From contig NZ_LWFF01000062.1 of assembly GCF_001635685.1 (NCBI RefSeq), positions 1 through 64,000 of the forward strand: DNA of 64,000 nt. The letters are read 5' to 3'. Made by a program: the position numbers and the translations under genes. This document shows positions 18,091 to 30,586 of the stretch, one piece after another (the first letter of the stretch is position 1; each line of letters begins with the position of its first letter). The notes below the pieces were generated by a model that was not told the origin of the DNA, searched no databases, and saw only the letters and a list, made by a program, of their open reading frames with translations. Origin of the DNA: Erythrobacter sp. HI0063. Lineage in GTDB: Bacteria; Pseudomonadota; Alphaproteobacteria; Sphingomonadales; Sphingomonadaceae.

Positions 18091-18966
18091 TCAGCAGACT
18101 TCCGCCGTATTGGTGGGCACGGGCCCCGGCGGCACCCGCGCCGGGCTGCGATGGAACGGGTCCGAGGCGAGGCGGCGGGTATCGCCGTAAACCTGGCCCA
18201 ACAGCGAATGAAGACGCGGATCGTACGCCGCGAGGTCTTCACGGTTCAGGATCCGGCGCCCGTCGAACACTTGCAGGCGGTTGGATTCGAACCAGAACTG
18301 CGTCCCTTCCGCCCAATATTCCTGCACCGTGGTGGAGCCGTATTCATCCTTCCACAGTCCCTCGGCGAGCGCTGCGGCATAGGCCGCCTCCACCCGCGCA
18401 TAGAGCGCCGGATCGACCGCCTGCACCGCGAACAGGAGCTGATGAGCGAATTCGTGGACGAAGATCGTCTCTCCGTAATAGCGACTGGAAGGCAGGCCCA
18501 GCACGTCTTCCGCGCCGTCCGCCATGTATTGCCCACCCGTCGCCCGAGCCCGCGCGTTCCAGTATTCGCGCGCGGAAAAGCGCCCGATCCGCTCGTCGTA
18601 ATGCTTGCGCTCGCAGCGGGTCAGTCGGGGATCGTCGGCAGTGGGCTTCTCCCAATGCGCGTTTTCGGGAAGGTCGAGCAGCGCCTCTTCTTCCGCGATG
18701 ATGGCGATGCGCCAGCCATTCGTCGCCAGCCAATGGGCGAGATCGGGGCGGTGCGCGGTCATTCCCGTCGCCATGTCCCGCGCGGCGAGAAGCGCTTCGT
18801 CCGACACTCGCGCGGACGACAGGATGGGGATGCCGCGCGCGCTTACATATTTGTCGTAGAACCAGGGCGCGCCGATTTCAGGCGGCGGCGAGCGCGGCAC
18901 GGTCGCGCAACCGGTCAAGGCGAGCGCCATCATCGGAAGACCGGCGGAGCGAAGAATTGTGTGCAT
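18091..18966 (-). CDS. Zincin-like lipoprotein (HEFAH metallopeptidase, anthrax-LF-like fold possible)
   Basis: A 291-residue lipoprotein with lipobox LTGC (Cys20). The zinc-binding motif HEFAH is at 171-175 (VHEFAHQLLFAV), and acidic residues in QEYWAEGTQFWF (216 and 220) are about 45 residues later. That spacing resembles gluzincins of the anthrax-lethal-factor-like (M34) group, whose downstream helix carries the third ligand. It is probably an outer-membrane or periplasmic peptidase. I chose ATG 18966 over the TTG two codons upstream. It starts only 26 bases from the divergent antitoxin gene. The family is inferred from motifs only. Confidence 0.65.
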   Translation of the reverse strand: MHTILRSAGLPMMALALTGCATVPRSPPPEIGAPWFYDKYVSARGIPILSSARVSDEALLAARDMATGMTAHRPDLAHWLATNGWRIAIIAEEEALLDLPENAHWEKPTADDPRLTRCERKHYDERIGRFSAREYWNARARATGGQYMADGAEDVLGLPSSRYYGETIFVHEFAHQLLFAVQAVDPALYARVEAAYAAALAEGLWKDEYGSTTVQEYWAEGTQFWFESNRLQVFDGRRILNREDLAAYDPRLHSLLGQVYGDTRRLASDPFHRSPARVPPGPVPTNTAEVC

Positions 18967-18985
18967 TACCAATATTTGCTATATG
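18957..18985 (+). promoter_or_regulatory. Candidate promoter of the parDE pair
   Basis: TTGTGT, a 17-base spacer and TATATG make a good sigma-70-type promoter in an AT-rich 30 bp. The predicted transcription start falls at about 18992, the A of the antitoxin ATG, so the mRNA could be leaderless. It overlaps the start of the divergent lipoprotein gene. Confidence 0.45.
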
Positions 18986-18991
18986 CGCGTA

Positions 18992-19234
18992 ATGGCCGTC
19001 AAGACAACCTCCGTCGCTCTGGGTGCGAAGCTCACCGAATACACGCGCCGCAAGGTCGAATCGGGCGAGTTCGGATCGGCGAGCGAAGTCATCCGCGACG
19101 CTCTGCGGCGGGCGGAAGAACGGGACCGGAAGATCGAACGCCTTCGACAGCTGATCCAGGAGGGCGAAGAAAGCGGCGCCCCGCAGACCTTCGATTGGGA
19201 TCAGTTCATGGAAAGCAAATTTCCGGATGCTTGA
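18992..19234 (+). CDS. parD: ParD-like antitoxin
   Basis: An 80-residue ribbon-helix-helix antitoxin of the ParD/CopG type. The N-terminal strand TTSVALGAKLTEYTRRKV is followed by SGEFGSASEVIRDALRR, the standard RHH core, then a charged helical tail that would wrap the toxin (WDQFMESKFPDA). It should neutralise the ParE toxin and autorepress the operon. Its 3' end overlaps the toxin start by 8 bases. ATG 18992 was chosen because the RHH strand begins there; ATG 18983 is three codons upstream. Confidence 0.88.
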   Translation: MAVKTTSVALGAKLTEYTRRKVESGEFGSASEVIRDALRRAEERDRKIERLRQLIQEGEESGAPQTFDWDQFMESKFPDA

Positions 19235-19529
19235 TATCGTCTACCGCCCCAAAGTTTTGGAGCAGATCGACGCCATTTCGAATTATACGATCGCTGAATG
19301 GGGGCACACGCAAGCCAAGCACTATGTTGCGAATTTGCGTCGCCAGATCCAATTCGCGGCGGAATTTCCGGGGATCGGCAGTGAGGTTATTGGCCTGCCA
19401 GTTCAGTACAGGAAAGTGCGCAGCGGGACTCATCGAATTATATATCGCTTCGACGATTCCCAATTACTCGTCGTAGCGATCATTCACGAGCGAGAAGACA
19501 TGCCCGAAGATTTCGACGACGTGCGCTGA
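19227..19529 (+). CDS. parE: ParE/RelE-superfamily toxin
   Basis: A 100-residue toxin of the RelE/ParE superfamily, paired with the upstream antitoxin. Typical features are YRPKVLEQIDAISNYTIAEWG at the start, the IGSEVIGLPVQYRKVRSGTHRIIYRF strand pair and VVAIIHERED at the end. The ParE branch poisons DNA gyrase and the RelE branch cleaves mRNA; the HRIIYRF and C-terminal pattern favour ParE. It ends 57 bases from the convergent sdhA, in the place where sdhB would often be found. Confidence 0.88.
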   Translation: MLDIVYRPKVLEQIDAISNYTIAEWGHTQAKHYVANLRRQIQFAAEFPGIGSEVIGLPVQYRKVRSGTHRIIYRFDDSQLLVVAIIHEREDMPEDFDDVR

Positions 19530-19585
19530 CAAGCGACCACGACGAGGCGCTCGACTGATCGGCGCCCCGCCCTGAACATCCGGAC

Positions 19586-21499
19586 TTAGTAGACCCGCTT
19601 CTTCGGCTCGATATATTTCACATCGTCGGTCAGCGTGTATTCGTGGACCGGACGATAATCGATACGGAGATCGCCGCCCTTGCCGCCCCATCCGTCGAAC
19701 CAGGCGATGGTGTGCTTCATCCAGTTGGCATCATCGCGATCGGGGAAATCCTCGTGCGCGTGGGCACCGCGGCTTTCCTTGCGGTTTTCGGCGCTCGCCA
19801 TGGTGACGTTCGCCTGCGCCATCAGATTGTCGAGTTCAAGCGTCTCGATCAGATCGCTGTTCCAGATCATCGAGCGGTCGGACACGTTCACATCCTCAAG
19901 GCGCTTGTTCACCGCCTTCAGCACGTCGACGCCTTCGGACAGCAATTTGCTGTCGCGGAACACGGCGGCGTGGCGCTGCATTCCCTTCTGCATTTCCGCG
20001 CGGATATCCGCCGTCGGCGAACCGCCGCTGGCGTGGCGGAAATGGTCAAGGCGGGTGAGCGCGAAATCGGCGCTGTCCGCAGGCAGTTCGTCGTGGCTGG
20101 AATGCGGCGTGATCAGATCGCGCAGGCGATGGCCGGTCGCGCGGCCGAACACGACGAGATCGATCAGCGAATTCGAGCCCAGGCGGTTCGCGCCGTGGAC
20201 CGAAACGCAGGCCGCCTCGCCCACAGCGAACAAGCCGGGCACAATCTTTTCCGGATCGGTCTTGTCGCCCGCGATGACTTCGCCGTGATAGTTACACGGG
20301 ATGCCGCCCATATTGTAATGCACCGTTGGGGTGACGGGCAGCGGCTGCTTCGTCAGATCGACGCCTGCGAAGATCTTGCCGCTTTCGGTGATGCCCGGCA
20401 GACGCTCTGCCAGAATGGCGGGATCGATGTGGTCGAGATGGAGGAAGATATGGTCCCCATCCGGCCCCACGCCGCGCCCTTCGCGCATTTCGAGCGCCAT
20501 CGAGCGGCTGACGACATCGCGGCTGGCGAGGTCCTTCGCGCTCGGCGCGTAACGCTCCATGAAGCGCTCGCCCTCGCTATTGGTCAGATAGCCGCCCTCG
20601 CCGCGCGCGCCTTCGGTGATGAGCACGCCCGCGCCGTAAATGCCGGTCGGGTGGAACTGGACGAATTCCATGTCCTGCAAGGGCAGGCCTGCGCGCAGGA
20701 CCATGCCGCCGCCATCGCCGGTGCAGGTGTGCGCGCTGGTCGCCGTGTAATAGCAGCGGCCATAGCCGCCGGTGGCCAGCACCACGGCATGGGCGCGGAA
20801 GCGGTGGATGGTGCCATCGTCCAGGCACATCGCGATCACGCCGACGCACTTGTCGCCGTTCATGATCAGGTCGAGCGCGAAATATTCGATGAAGAAATCC
20901 GCGTCGTATTTCAGGCTCTGCTGATAGAGCGCGTGCAGCATGGCGTGGCCGGTACGGTCGGCTGCGGCACAGGTGCGCTGCACGGGCGGGCCTTCGCCCA
21001 TGTTCTGCATGTGGCCGCCGAAGGGGCGCTGATAGATGGTCCCGTTCTCGTTGCGGCTAAACGGCACGCCCGCGTGCTCCAGCTCGTAGACCGCGGCGGG
21101 CGCTTCGCGCACCATGTATTCGATCGCGTCCTGATCGCCGAGCCAGTCGGAGCCCTTGACGGTGTCGTACATGTGCCACGACCAGTGATCGGGCGTATTG
21201 TTGCCGAGGCTGGCGGCGATCCCGCCCTGCGCGGCGACGGTGTGCGAGCGCGTGGGGAAAACCTTGGAAATATTCGCGGTCTTCAACCCGGCTTCGGCAG
21301 CGCCCATCGTGGCGCGCAGGCCCGATCCGCCCGCACCGACGACGACCACGTCATAGGTGTGGTCGATGATCTCGTAGCCCTTGATCCGTTCCTGGTTCGG
21401 GCCGGTGCCGCGATCCTTGGTTTCTTCGGGCGGCGCCTCGGGCGGCGCGACATCGCGATCGTTGGGGTCGATGTCGGTGGGGGAAGGTGTCGAAACCAT
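19586..21499 (-). CDS. sdhA: Succinate dehydrogenase flavoprotein subunit
   Basis: The FAD subunit of respiratory complex II, which oxidises succinate to fumarate. Its 637 residues include the FAD-binding [16 protein letters not shown], the covalent-FAD histidine segment in [10 protein letters not shown], and the active-site stretch [22 protein letters not shown] in its normal form. The N-terminus carries an extra acidic, proline-rich leader of about 40 residues before the Rossmann fold. TGATG overlap with sdhD. No sdhB gene follows; a toxin-antitoxin pair is next on the opposite strand. Confidence 0.97.
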   Translation of the reverse strand: MVSTPSPTDIDPNDRDVAPPEAPPEETKDRGTGPNQERIKGYEIIDHTYDVVVVGAGGSGLRATMGAAEAGLKTANISKVFPTRSHTVAAQGGIAASLGNNTPDHWSWHMYDTVKGSDWLGDQDAIEYMVREAPAAVYELEHAGVPFSRNENGTIYQRPFGGHMQNMGEGPPVQRTCAAADRTGHAMLHALYQQSLKYDADFFIEYFALDLIMNGDKCVGVIAMCLDDGTIHRFRAHAVVLATGGYGRCYYTATSAHTCTGDGGGMVLRAGLPLQDMEFVQFHPTGIYGAGVLITEGARGEGGYLTNSEGERFMERYAPSAKDLASRDVVSRSMALEMREGRGVGPDGDHIFLHLDHIDPAILAERLPGITESGKIFAGVDLTKQPLPVTPTVHYNMGGIPCNYHGEVIAGDKTDPEKIVPGLFAVGEAACVSVHGANRLGSNSLIDLVVFGRATGHRLRDLITPHSSHDELPADSADFALTRLDHFRHASGGSPTADIRAEMQKGMQRHAAVFRDSKLLSEGVDVLKAVNKRLEDVNVSDRSMIWNSDLIETLELDNLMAQANVTMASAENRKESRGAHAHEDFPDRDDANWMKHTIAWFDGWGGKGGDLRIDYRPVHEYTLTDDVKYIEPKKRVY

Positions 21500-21912
21500 C
21501 AGGCGGCTCCTGAAAAGACGAGGCGTGCGATGGCGAACAGGCCGAACGCGGCCCCGCCGATCGTCGCGAGATTGAGCAGCGCGATCGCCGCGAACTTGTT
21601 ACCCGGCGTGTGAACGTAATCCTCGATGAGGACCTGCAGGCCCATGCGGGCATGCCAGAACACGCTCACGATCATCAGCGCCAGCGCGGTGGCGGGAATG
21701 ACGCCCGAAGCCCATTCGCGCATGGTCGCGTAATCGTAGCCCGGCAGCAGAGCGAGGCTGATCGCGAGGAACAGCACGGTCACCAGATTGCCGATGGCGG
21801 TGAAGCGCTGCTGCAACCAGTGATGCGCGCCTTCATGCGAGGAACCGAGCCCGCGCACCTGGCCGATGGCCGTGCCTTTGGAACCGTAGCGGTTGAGAGT
21901 GGATCTGCTCAT
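21499..21912 (-). CDS. sdhD: Succinate dehydrogenase membrane anchor subunit
   Basis: A 137-residue hydrophobic anchor of complex II with three membrane segments. It contributes to heme b and quinone binding. The [14 protein letters not shown] start of the first helix and the alanine-rich segments are typical of alphaproteobacterial SdhD. The stop and the sdhA start overlap as TGATG, so they are coupled. It lies between sdhC and sdhA. Confidence 0.9.
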   Translation of the reverse strand: MSRSTLNRYGSKGTAIGQVRGLGSSHEGAHHWLQQRFTAIGNLVTVLFLAISLALLPGYDYATMREWASGVIPATALALMIVSVFWHARMGLQVLIEDYVHTPGNKFAAIALLNLATIGGAAFGLFAIARLVFSGAA

Positions 21913-21920
21913 GTTCAGTC

Positions 21921-22301
21921 CTAGACGAGAAGAACCATGGCCCAGAAGACCACGGTGAGAACGATGCCGGATGCGACCGATACGATGGAGAAGGTCCTGT
22001 TGACCTCCAATTCGTAGCCCGCGCCGATATCCAGCACGAAGTGCCGGATGCCGCTCGACAGATGGTTGAAGAAGGCCCAGCTGATCCCGACGAGGACGAT
22101 CAGCCCGATCGGCGATCCCATCACGGAAGCGAAGGTGTCATAAGCTTCCGGCCCGGACGCCAGCGCGCCCAGCCACCAGAGCAAAACGGCCAGCCCTACC
22201 GTCGCCATCCCGTCACCGCTGACGCGGTGCAGGATCGAAACCAGCATGTGCGGGCCCCATTTCCAGATGGAGAGATGCGGAGAAAGCGGGCGTTCGGCCA
22301 T
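21921..22301 (-). CDS. sdhC: Succinate dehydrogenase cytochrome b556 subunit
   Basis: A 126-residue anchor subunit with three membrane helices. The signature RPLSPHLSIWKW at the start, SILHRVSG at the first helix (quinone-site Ser and Arg) and HLSSGIRHFVLDIG, which carries the heme-ligand histidine, are all present. The ATG giving MAERPLSPH is the family start, although the open frame extends 40 codons upstream. First gene of sdhCDA. Confidence 0.93.
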   Translation of the reverse strand: MAERPLSPHLSIWKWGPHMLVSILHRVSGDGMATVGLAVLLWWLGALASGPEAYDTFASVMGSPIGLIVLVGISWAFFNHLSSGIRHFVLDIGAGYELEVNRTFSIVSVASGIVLTVVFWAMVLLV

Positions 22302-22414
22302 GGCGGGATATTTCCGTTGCGTATCGATACTCGGCTCCTCCCTTAGCGAACCATGCGCGCGAGGCAAGGCGGCTGCCCTCGACAAGGCGCGCAAATTTGC
22401 GAATAGGGTGTTGC

Positions 22415-23125
22415 ATGACATGCATTCTCCTTACCGGCTCATCGCGCGGGATCGGCGCGGCGGCGAAATCGGCGCTCGAAGCGCGCGGCGCGAAAGTCAT
22501 CGGCCAAGCCACCAGCAGCGACCGAACCGACACCGTACCGGCGGATTTTTCCGAACCCTTTGCCGCGCGCGAATTGTGGGATGCCGCCCTCGCCCGCGCT
22601 GGCGGCACGATCGACGTGCTGGTCAACAATGCCGGGCGCTTCGTCGCCAGCCCGCTCGATGCGTCGGACATGCAATGGCTCGATGCGTGGGAAGATACGC
22701 TGCGCATCAATCTGACCGCTGCGGCACAGTTGAGCCGTTTCGCCGTACAGCACTGGCAGGAGCGCAAGGTTTCCGGCCGGATCGTCCACGTCGCCAGCCG
22801 CGCGGGCCATCGCGGCGATTCGCCCGCACACTGGCATTATGCCGCCAGCAAGGGCGGGATGCTGGCGATGCACAAATCGATCGCGCGCGCCTATGCGGGC
22901 GAGAACATCCTGAGCTTCGCGATCACGCCCGGCTTCACCGATACGGCGATGGCGGGCGATTATCTCGAAAGCCGTGGGGGACCGGGTCTGCTCGCCGACA
23001 TTCCGCTGGGCCGCGTGGCGGAGCCGGAAGAGATCGCGAAGCTGATCGAATTCTGCGCGCTGGATGCGCCCGCCAGCATGACCGGCGCCACGCTCGACGC
23101 GAACGGGGCGAGCTATGTCCGCTAG
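22415..23125 (+). CDS. SDR-family oxidoreductase
   Basis: A 236-residue short-chain dehydrogenase/reductase. It has the cofactor motif TGSSRGIG, NNAG, a Ser in HVASRAGH and the Y-x-x-x-K in YAASKGG, so it should be an active NAD(P)-dependent enzyme. The substrate is unknown. The start is the ATG giving MTCILLTGSS; a TTG six codons upstream is possible. Its end overlaps prmA by 11 bases, and it is divergent from sdhC. Confidence 0.85.
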   Translation: MTCILLTGSSRGIGAAAKSALEARGAKVIGQATSSDRTDTVPADFSEPFAARELWDAALARAGGTIDVLVNNAGRFVASPLDASDMQWLDAWEDTLRINLTAAAQLSRFAVQHWQERKVSGRIVHVASRAGHRGDSPAHWHYAASKGGMLAMHKSIARAYAGENILSFAITPGFTDTAMAGDYLESRGGPGLLADIPLGRVAEPEEIAKLIEFCALDAPASMTGATLDANGASYVR

Positions 23126-24020
23126 CTGGAAGCTGTCGGTCGAAGTCGCGAAACCGGTCGCCGAGGCCGCGCTGGCGGCGCAGGAACTGGCGCCCGACTG
23201 GGACGCGGACATCGTCCTCACCGCCTGCGAGATCGACGAGCAGCATCCCGACGACTGGCTGTTCGAAGCCTGGCTGCCGCGCAAACCCAAGGCTGCCGAT
23301 CGCCGCGCGGTCGCCGCATTGTTCGATGGCGGCGCGCCCGATCTTGTGGCCGAGCAAGTGCCCGAGACCGACTGGGTAACCGAAAGCCAGCAACGCGTTC
23401 CGCCGATCCGGGCCGGGCGTTTCCACGTCCATACGCCCGATTATCCTCCTGATCCGGACGCGGTCGATCTCGTCATCCCCGCCAGCCAGGCTTTCGGGAC
23501 CGGGCAGCACGCGACCACGGCGGGCTGCCTCGCCATGCTCGACCTGATGAAGCGCGAGGGCCTCGCCACGCGCAACCACGCCGATATCGGCACGGGCACC
23601 GGCCTGCTTGCCTTTGCCGCCATGCGGTTGTGGCCGCATGCGCTGGCGACGGCATCGGATATCGATCCGGTCTGCACCGGCGTGCTGACCGAGAATGCGC
23701 GGAACAATGGCGTGCCGCTGGGCGGGAAACGCGGCGAATTGCTGTTCACGGTGGCGGACGGGATGGACGATCCGCTGTTGAAGGCCCGCGCGCCGTTCGA
23801 TCTTCTGATCGCGAATATTCTCGCCGGTCCGCTGGCTGAAATGGCGCAGGATTTCGCCGCGGCGGTCACGCCCGGCGGCAGCATCGTGCTGGCGGGATTG
23901 CTGGAGACGCAGGAGGCCCGCGTCCGCGCGGCCTATCGCCGCCATGGCTGTCGCCTGGCGCGGCGGCTCGTCAAGGGCGACTGGTCGATTCTGTGGCTGC
24001 GCAAATCCCGCATCCGCTGA
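23115..24020 (+). CDS. prmA: Ribosomal protein L11 methyltransferase
   Basis: SAM-dependent trimethylation of ribosomal protein L11. The 301 residues show the N-terminal L11-recognition region, the linker SQAFGTGQHATT and the SAM motif ADIGTGTGLLAFAA, followed by NILAGPL, the substrate-binding loop of PrmA. Start overlaps the SDR gene by 11 bases, and the end overlaps the DUF2459 gene by 28 bases, so the three form an operon. Confidence 0.9.
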   Translation: MSASWKLSVEVAKPVAEAALAAQELAPDWDADIVLTACEIDEQHPDDWLFEAWLPRKPKAADRRAVAALFDGGAPDLVAEQVPETDWVTESQQRVPPIRAGRFHVHTPDYPPDPDAVDLVIPASQAFGTGQHATTAGCLAMLDLMKREGLATRNHADIGTGTGLLAFAAMRLWPHALATASDIDPVCTGVLTENARNNGVPLGGKRGELLFTVADGMDDPLLKARAPFDLLIANILAGPLAEMAQDFAAAVTPGGSIVLAGLLETQEARVRAAYRRHGCRLARRLVKGDWSILWLRKSRIR

Positions 24021-24703
24021 AGCGCTGGCGCGTCTGGCTGGCGGGAGCGGCTTGTGCCCCGCTCCTGCTGCTTGCCGCGTTCCTCCTTGCCGCATGGATC
24101 GGCTCCTCGCTCACGCGCAACGCGGACCGTAGCGAGCCGGCAGACGGCATCACCATCATGGTGGAAACCAACGGCATCCACACCGGCATCGTCATGCCCG
24201 TTTCGAGTCAGGTGAAGGACTGGCGCGCAACCTTTCCCACTGCCGCCCTGCCCCGCGCCGACGGGCAATATCCCACGCATATCGCAGTCGGCTGGGGCGA
24301 GAAGGAGGTCTTCCTCAATACCCCGACCTGGAACGATCTGTCGATCTCGACCGCGCTCCGGATCGTTTTCCGAGGCGGTGACGGCCTGCTGCGCGTCGCA
24401 CACTACGTCCGCCCCGCCCCATCGCCCCACCATCGCCCGATCCGGCTGAGCGAAGCGGAATACGCCCGCCTCGTCGCGCGGATCGAGGAGGCGCTGCCCC
24501 CTGCTCCCGCCGGAACCGTGCGTACCGTCTATACGAGCTACGAGCCAAACGCCGTGCATTACGACGCGACGGGGCACTACACGCTCGGCAACACCTGCAA
24601 CCAATGGGTCGGCGATACGCTGGCCTTTGCCGGGATCGAGATGGGTCGCTGGACGCCGCTGGCGGGCGGCGTGATGAAATGGATCCCCGAACCGCCGCGC
24701 TGA
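23993..24703 (+). CDS. DUF2459 (TIGR02117-type) protein
   Basis: A 236-residue protein with a basic N-terminus and one membrane segment (AACAPLLLLAAFLLAAWIG), then a periplasmic domain of the DUF2459 family. Its motifs are ETNGIHTGIVMP, GWGEKEVFLNTP and NTCNQWVGDTLA, which contain the conserved His, Glu and Cys that could form an NlpC/P60-like active site; that last point is inference. The GTG start lies inside prmA by 28 bases. No known function. Confidence 0.8.
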   Translation: MAAQIPHPLKRWRVWLAGAACAPLLLLAAFLLAAWIGSSLTRNADRSEPADGITIMVETNGIHTGIVMPVSSQVKDWRATFPTAALPRADGQYPTHIAVGWGEKEVFLNTPTWNDLSISTALRIVFRGGDGLLRVAHYVRPAPSPHHRPIRLSEAEYARLVARIEEALPPAPAGTVRTVYTSYEPNAVHYDATGHYTLGNTCNQWVGDTLAFAGIEMGRWTPLAGGVMKWIPEPPR

Positions 24704-25822
24704 TCAGCCCACCGGCTGCGCGACCACTTCGGGCGGGTCTTCGTTCGCGCGCTCCAGATCGAACTGCGCCGTCGCCCGCGTGACCTCCTGCATCATTCGC
24801 ATCCGTGCCAGCGTCGGCTCGCGCGTGCGGGCGATCAGCACGGCCAGCGTATAGCGATGCCCCTCCGGCGAGGTCAGAATGCCGATATCGTTATAGCCCG
24901 ATTGCTCGCCGTCGAAGAACTGGCCGGTCCCGGTCTTGTGGCCGATCGACCAGCCCGGCGGCACGCCGCCCTTCAACCGCTGCGGTCCGCTGCGGGTGTT
25001 TTGCAGCGTGGCGAGGATCAGCGCTGTCGAGGATGGCGACAGCAATTCCCCGCGCGCCAGCCGCGCCAAAGCCTCCGTAATGCCCACCGGAGTCGCTCCG
25101 TCGATGGGATCGGCGAGATACCCTTCGAACGCCGCGCGCCGGGCGGCGTCGGGCACCCTGTCGCGCGCATCGAAAAATGCATTGCCGACCGAAAAGGCCT
25201 GATTCCAGCGCAGGCCCGCAATGGCGCTCTGCTTGGTGCGCTCGTCCGCGCCGAAGCGTACGCCGGTAATCTTTTTCGCCGCGAGGAAATCCTCGACCGC
25301 TTCCGCTCCGCCCACCCGGCGCAGAATGCGATCGTTGGCCGTGTTGTCGCTGCCGGTAAGCGCGCGCTGCATCAGATCGGCGTAATCGGTCCGGAACGCG
25401 CCCCGCGCCTGCACGAGATCGCGGATCGGCTGATGGAACAGCGTCAGATCCTTCGGGCCGATCGCGACGGCCTCGTCCAGCTCAAGCCGCCCCTCGTCCA
25501 CTTCGTCCAGCGCGGTCAGCGCGACCCACAATTTGCTGACGCTCTGCTGCGGAAACCAGTCGTCGCCCCGGATCGCATAGCTGCGCCCGGTTTCCACATC
25601 GGTGACGGCGACGCCGACTGTACCATCGAGCGATGCGGCGATCTCTTCCAGCTCCTGTTCGAAGGCCCGTTCGGCCTCGGTCGGGATATGGACCAGCTCC
25701 GGAGTCGGACGCGCTTCGGGTGCAGCCTCGGGGGCAGCCGCCGTGCGCGGAAGCGAGACGACGATCACTGCGAGCGCGAGCACGGGCAGAAGGATGAAAA
25801 GAAAACGATAGGGTGCGGCCAC
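24704..25822 (-). CDS. Class A beta-lactamase-type serine hydrolase
   Basis: A 372-residue protein with an N-terminal membrane segment or signal peptide (LPVLALAVIVVSL), a short Pro/Glu-rich linker and a class A beta-lactamase fold. The SxxK motif is SVSK at 94-97, the SDN motif at 158-160 and KTG at 296-298. Glu194 falls 36 residues after the SDN serine, the expected place for the general base Glu166, but it is not followed by the usual x-x-L-N. It may therefore be a poor beta-lactamase or a PBP-like hydrolase. Convergent and abutting with the DUF2459 gene. It is not next to the BlaI/M56 pair. Confidence 0.78.
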   Translation of the reverse strand: MAAPYRFLFILLPVLALAVIVVSLPRTAAAPEAAPEARPTPELVHIPTEAERAFEQELEEIAASLDGTVGVAVTDVETGRSYAIRGDDWFPQQSVSKLWVALTALDEVDEGRLELDEAVAIGPKDLTLFHQPIRDLVQARGAFRTDYADLMQRALTGSDNTANDRILRRVGGAEAVEDFLAAKKITGVRFGADERTKQSAIAGLRWNQAFSVGNAFFDARDRVPDAARRAAFEGYLADPIDGATPVGITEALARLARGELLSPSSTALILATLQNTRSGPQRLKGGVPPGWSIGHKTGTGQFFDGEQSGYNDIGILTSPEGHRYTLAVLIARTREPTLARMRMMQEVTRATAQFDLERANEDPPEVVAQPVG

Positions 25823-25862
25823 ATGCCTGCAACGAGGCGCCGCGCGCTTGTTTCCGAAAAGT

Positions 25863-29590
<3,728 letters not shown>

Positions 29591-29676
29591 CGCCAAATCC
29601 GTCTAGCGCAGGCTTTGCCCCGTGTCAGCGTATCCGATGCAATATTAGCCGCAGTAATTTCGAGGTCCTGCTCCGC

Positions 29677-30495
29677 TCAGCTCGCGGCGGCGAGGCCGGG
29701 GGCCTTGTCCTGCACCAGATCGTAGGCCCGCTCGTACCATTCATTGCCCGGATAATTCGCGCCGAGGACGGCGGCATATTTCTTCGCTTCGGTGGGAATA
29801 CCCAGCGCCAGGCTGCTTTCGACCAGGCGATAGAGAGCTTCGGGCGCATGGCTGGTGGTCTGGAAATTATCGACCACGTTCTGGAAGCGGATCTGCGCCG
29901 CGATCCACTTGCCGCTGTTCTGGTAATAGCGGCCGATCTCCATTTCCTTGCCCGCGAGGTGATCCTCGACGAGGTCCAGCTTCAGGCGCGCGTCGGTTGC
30001 GTATTCGGTCGCCGGGAAGCGGCGGTCCACTTCGCGAAGCGCCGTGCGCGCCTGCTCGGTGATCTTCTGGTCGCGCTGCACGTCGCTGATCTGCTCGTAA
30101 TAGCTGAGCGCGATCAGGTAATAGGCGTAGGGCGCATCCTTGTTACCCGGATGGATCGAGAGGAAGCGCTGCGCGCTCTGGATCGCCTTGTTGTAATCGG
30201 CGGCAACGTAATAGCTGAAGGCGCTCATCAATTGGGCGCGGCGGGCCCAGGGGGAATAAGGATGCTGGCGCTCCACCTCGTCGAAGAGCGCGGCGGCCAT
30301 CGGCGCATTGCCGCGATTGAGGCGATCGCGCGCTTCGGCATAAAGCGATTCCACGTCACGGGCGACATAGGCGGTATCCGCCGGTTCGCCCCCACTCCCC
30401 GCGCAACCCGAAAGGACGAGCGAGGAGGCGACAGCCGCGCCGAGAAGGATCGAAGGATTGCGGCGGCGGGCCGGTGCGTTGGGATAGCTGGTCAT
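29677..30495 (-). CDS. bamD: Outer membrane assembly lipoprotein BamD
   Basis: Essential lipoprotein subunit of the BAM complex, which folds beta-barrel proteins into the outer membrane. The 272 residues start with a signal sequence and lipobox LSGC (Cys31), followed by five TPR-like repeats from about 45. The blocks SLYAEARDRLNRG, RAQLMSAFSYY and LIALSYYEQISD are those of the family. It is upstream of recN on the same strand with an 86-base gap. Confidence 0.93.
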   Translation of the reverse strand: MTSYPNAPARRRNPSILLGAAVASSLVLSGCAGSGGEPADTAYVARDVESLYAEARDRLNRGNAPMAAALFDEVERQHPYSPWARRAQLMSAFSYYVAADYNKAIQSAQRFLSIHPGNKDAPYAYYLIALSYYEQISDVQRDQKITEQARTALREVDRRFPATEYATDARLKLDLVEDHLAGKEMEIGRYYQNSGKWIAAQIRFQNVVDNFQTTSHAPEALYRLVESSLALGIPTEAKKYAAVLGANYPGNEWYERAYDLVQDKAPGLAAAS

Positions 30496-30586
30496 GGCCG
30501 AGGCCTATAGCCAGCGCGGCCGTGAACGCCAAGTGAAGGATCGGATCGCAAGACGGGAAATCGCCATCGGTGTCCGCACCGAAGCT

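Noticed and set aside
19643-21613. Plus-strand open frame of 656 codons over sdhA
   Set aside because: Antisense of sdhA; same shadow composition, no start signal, no known domain.
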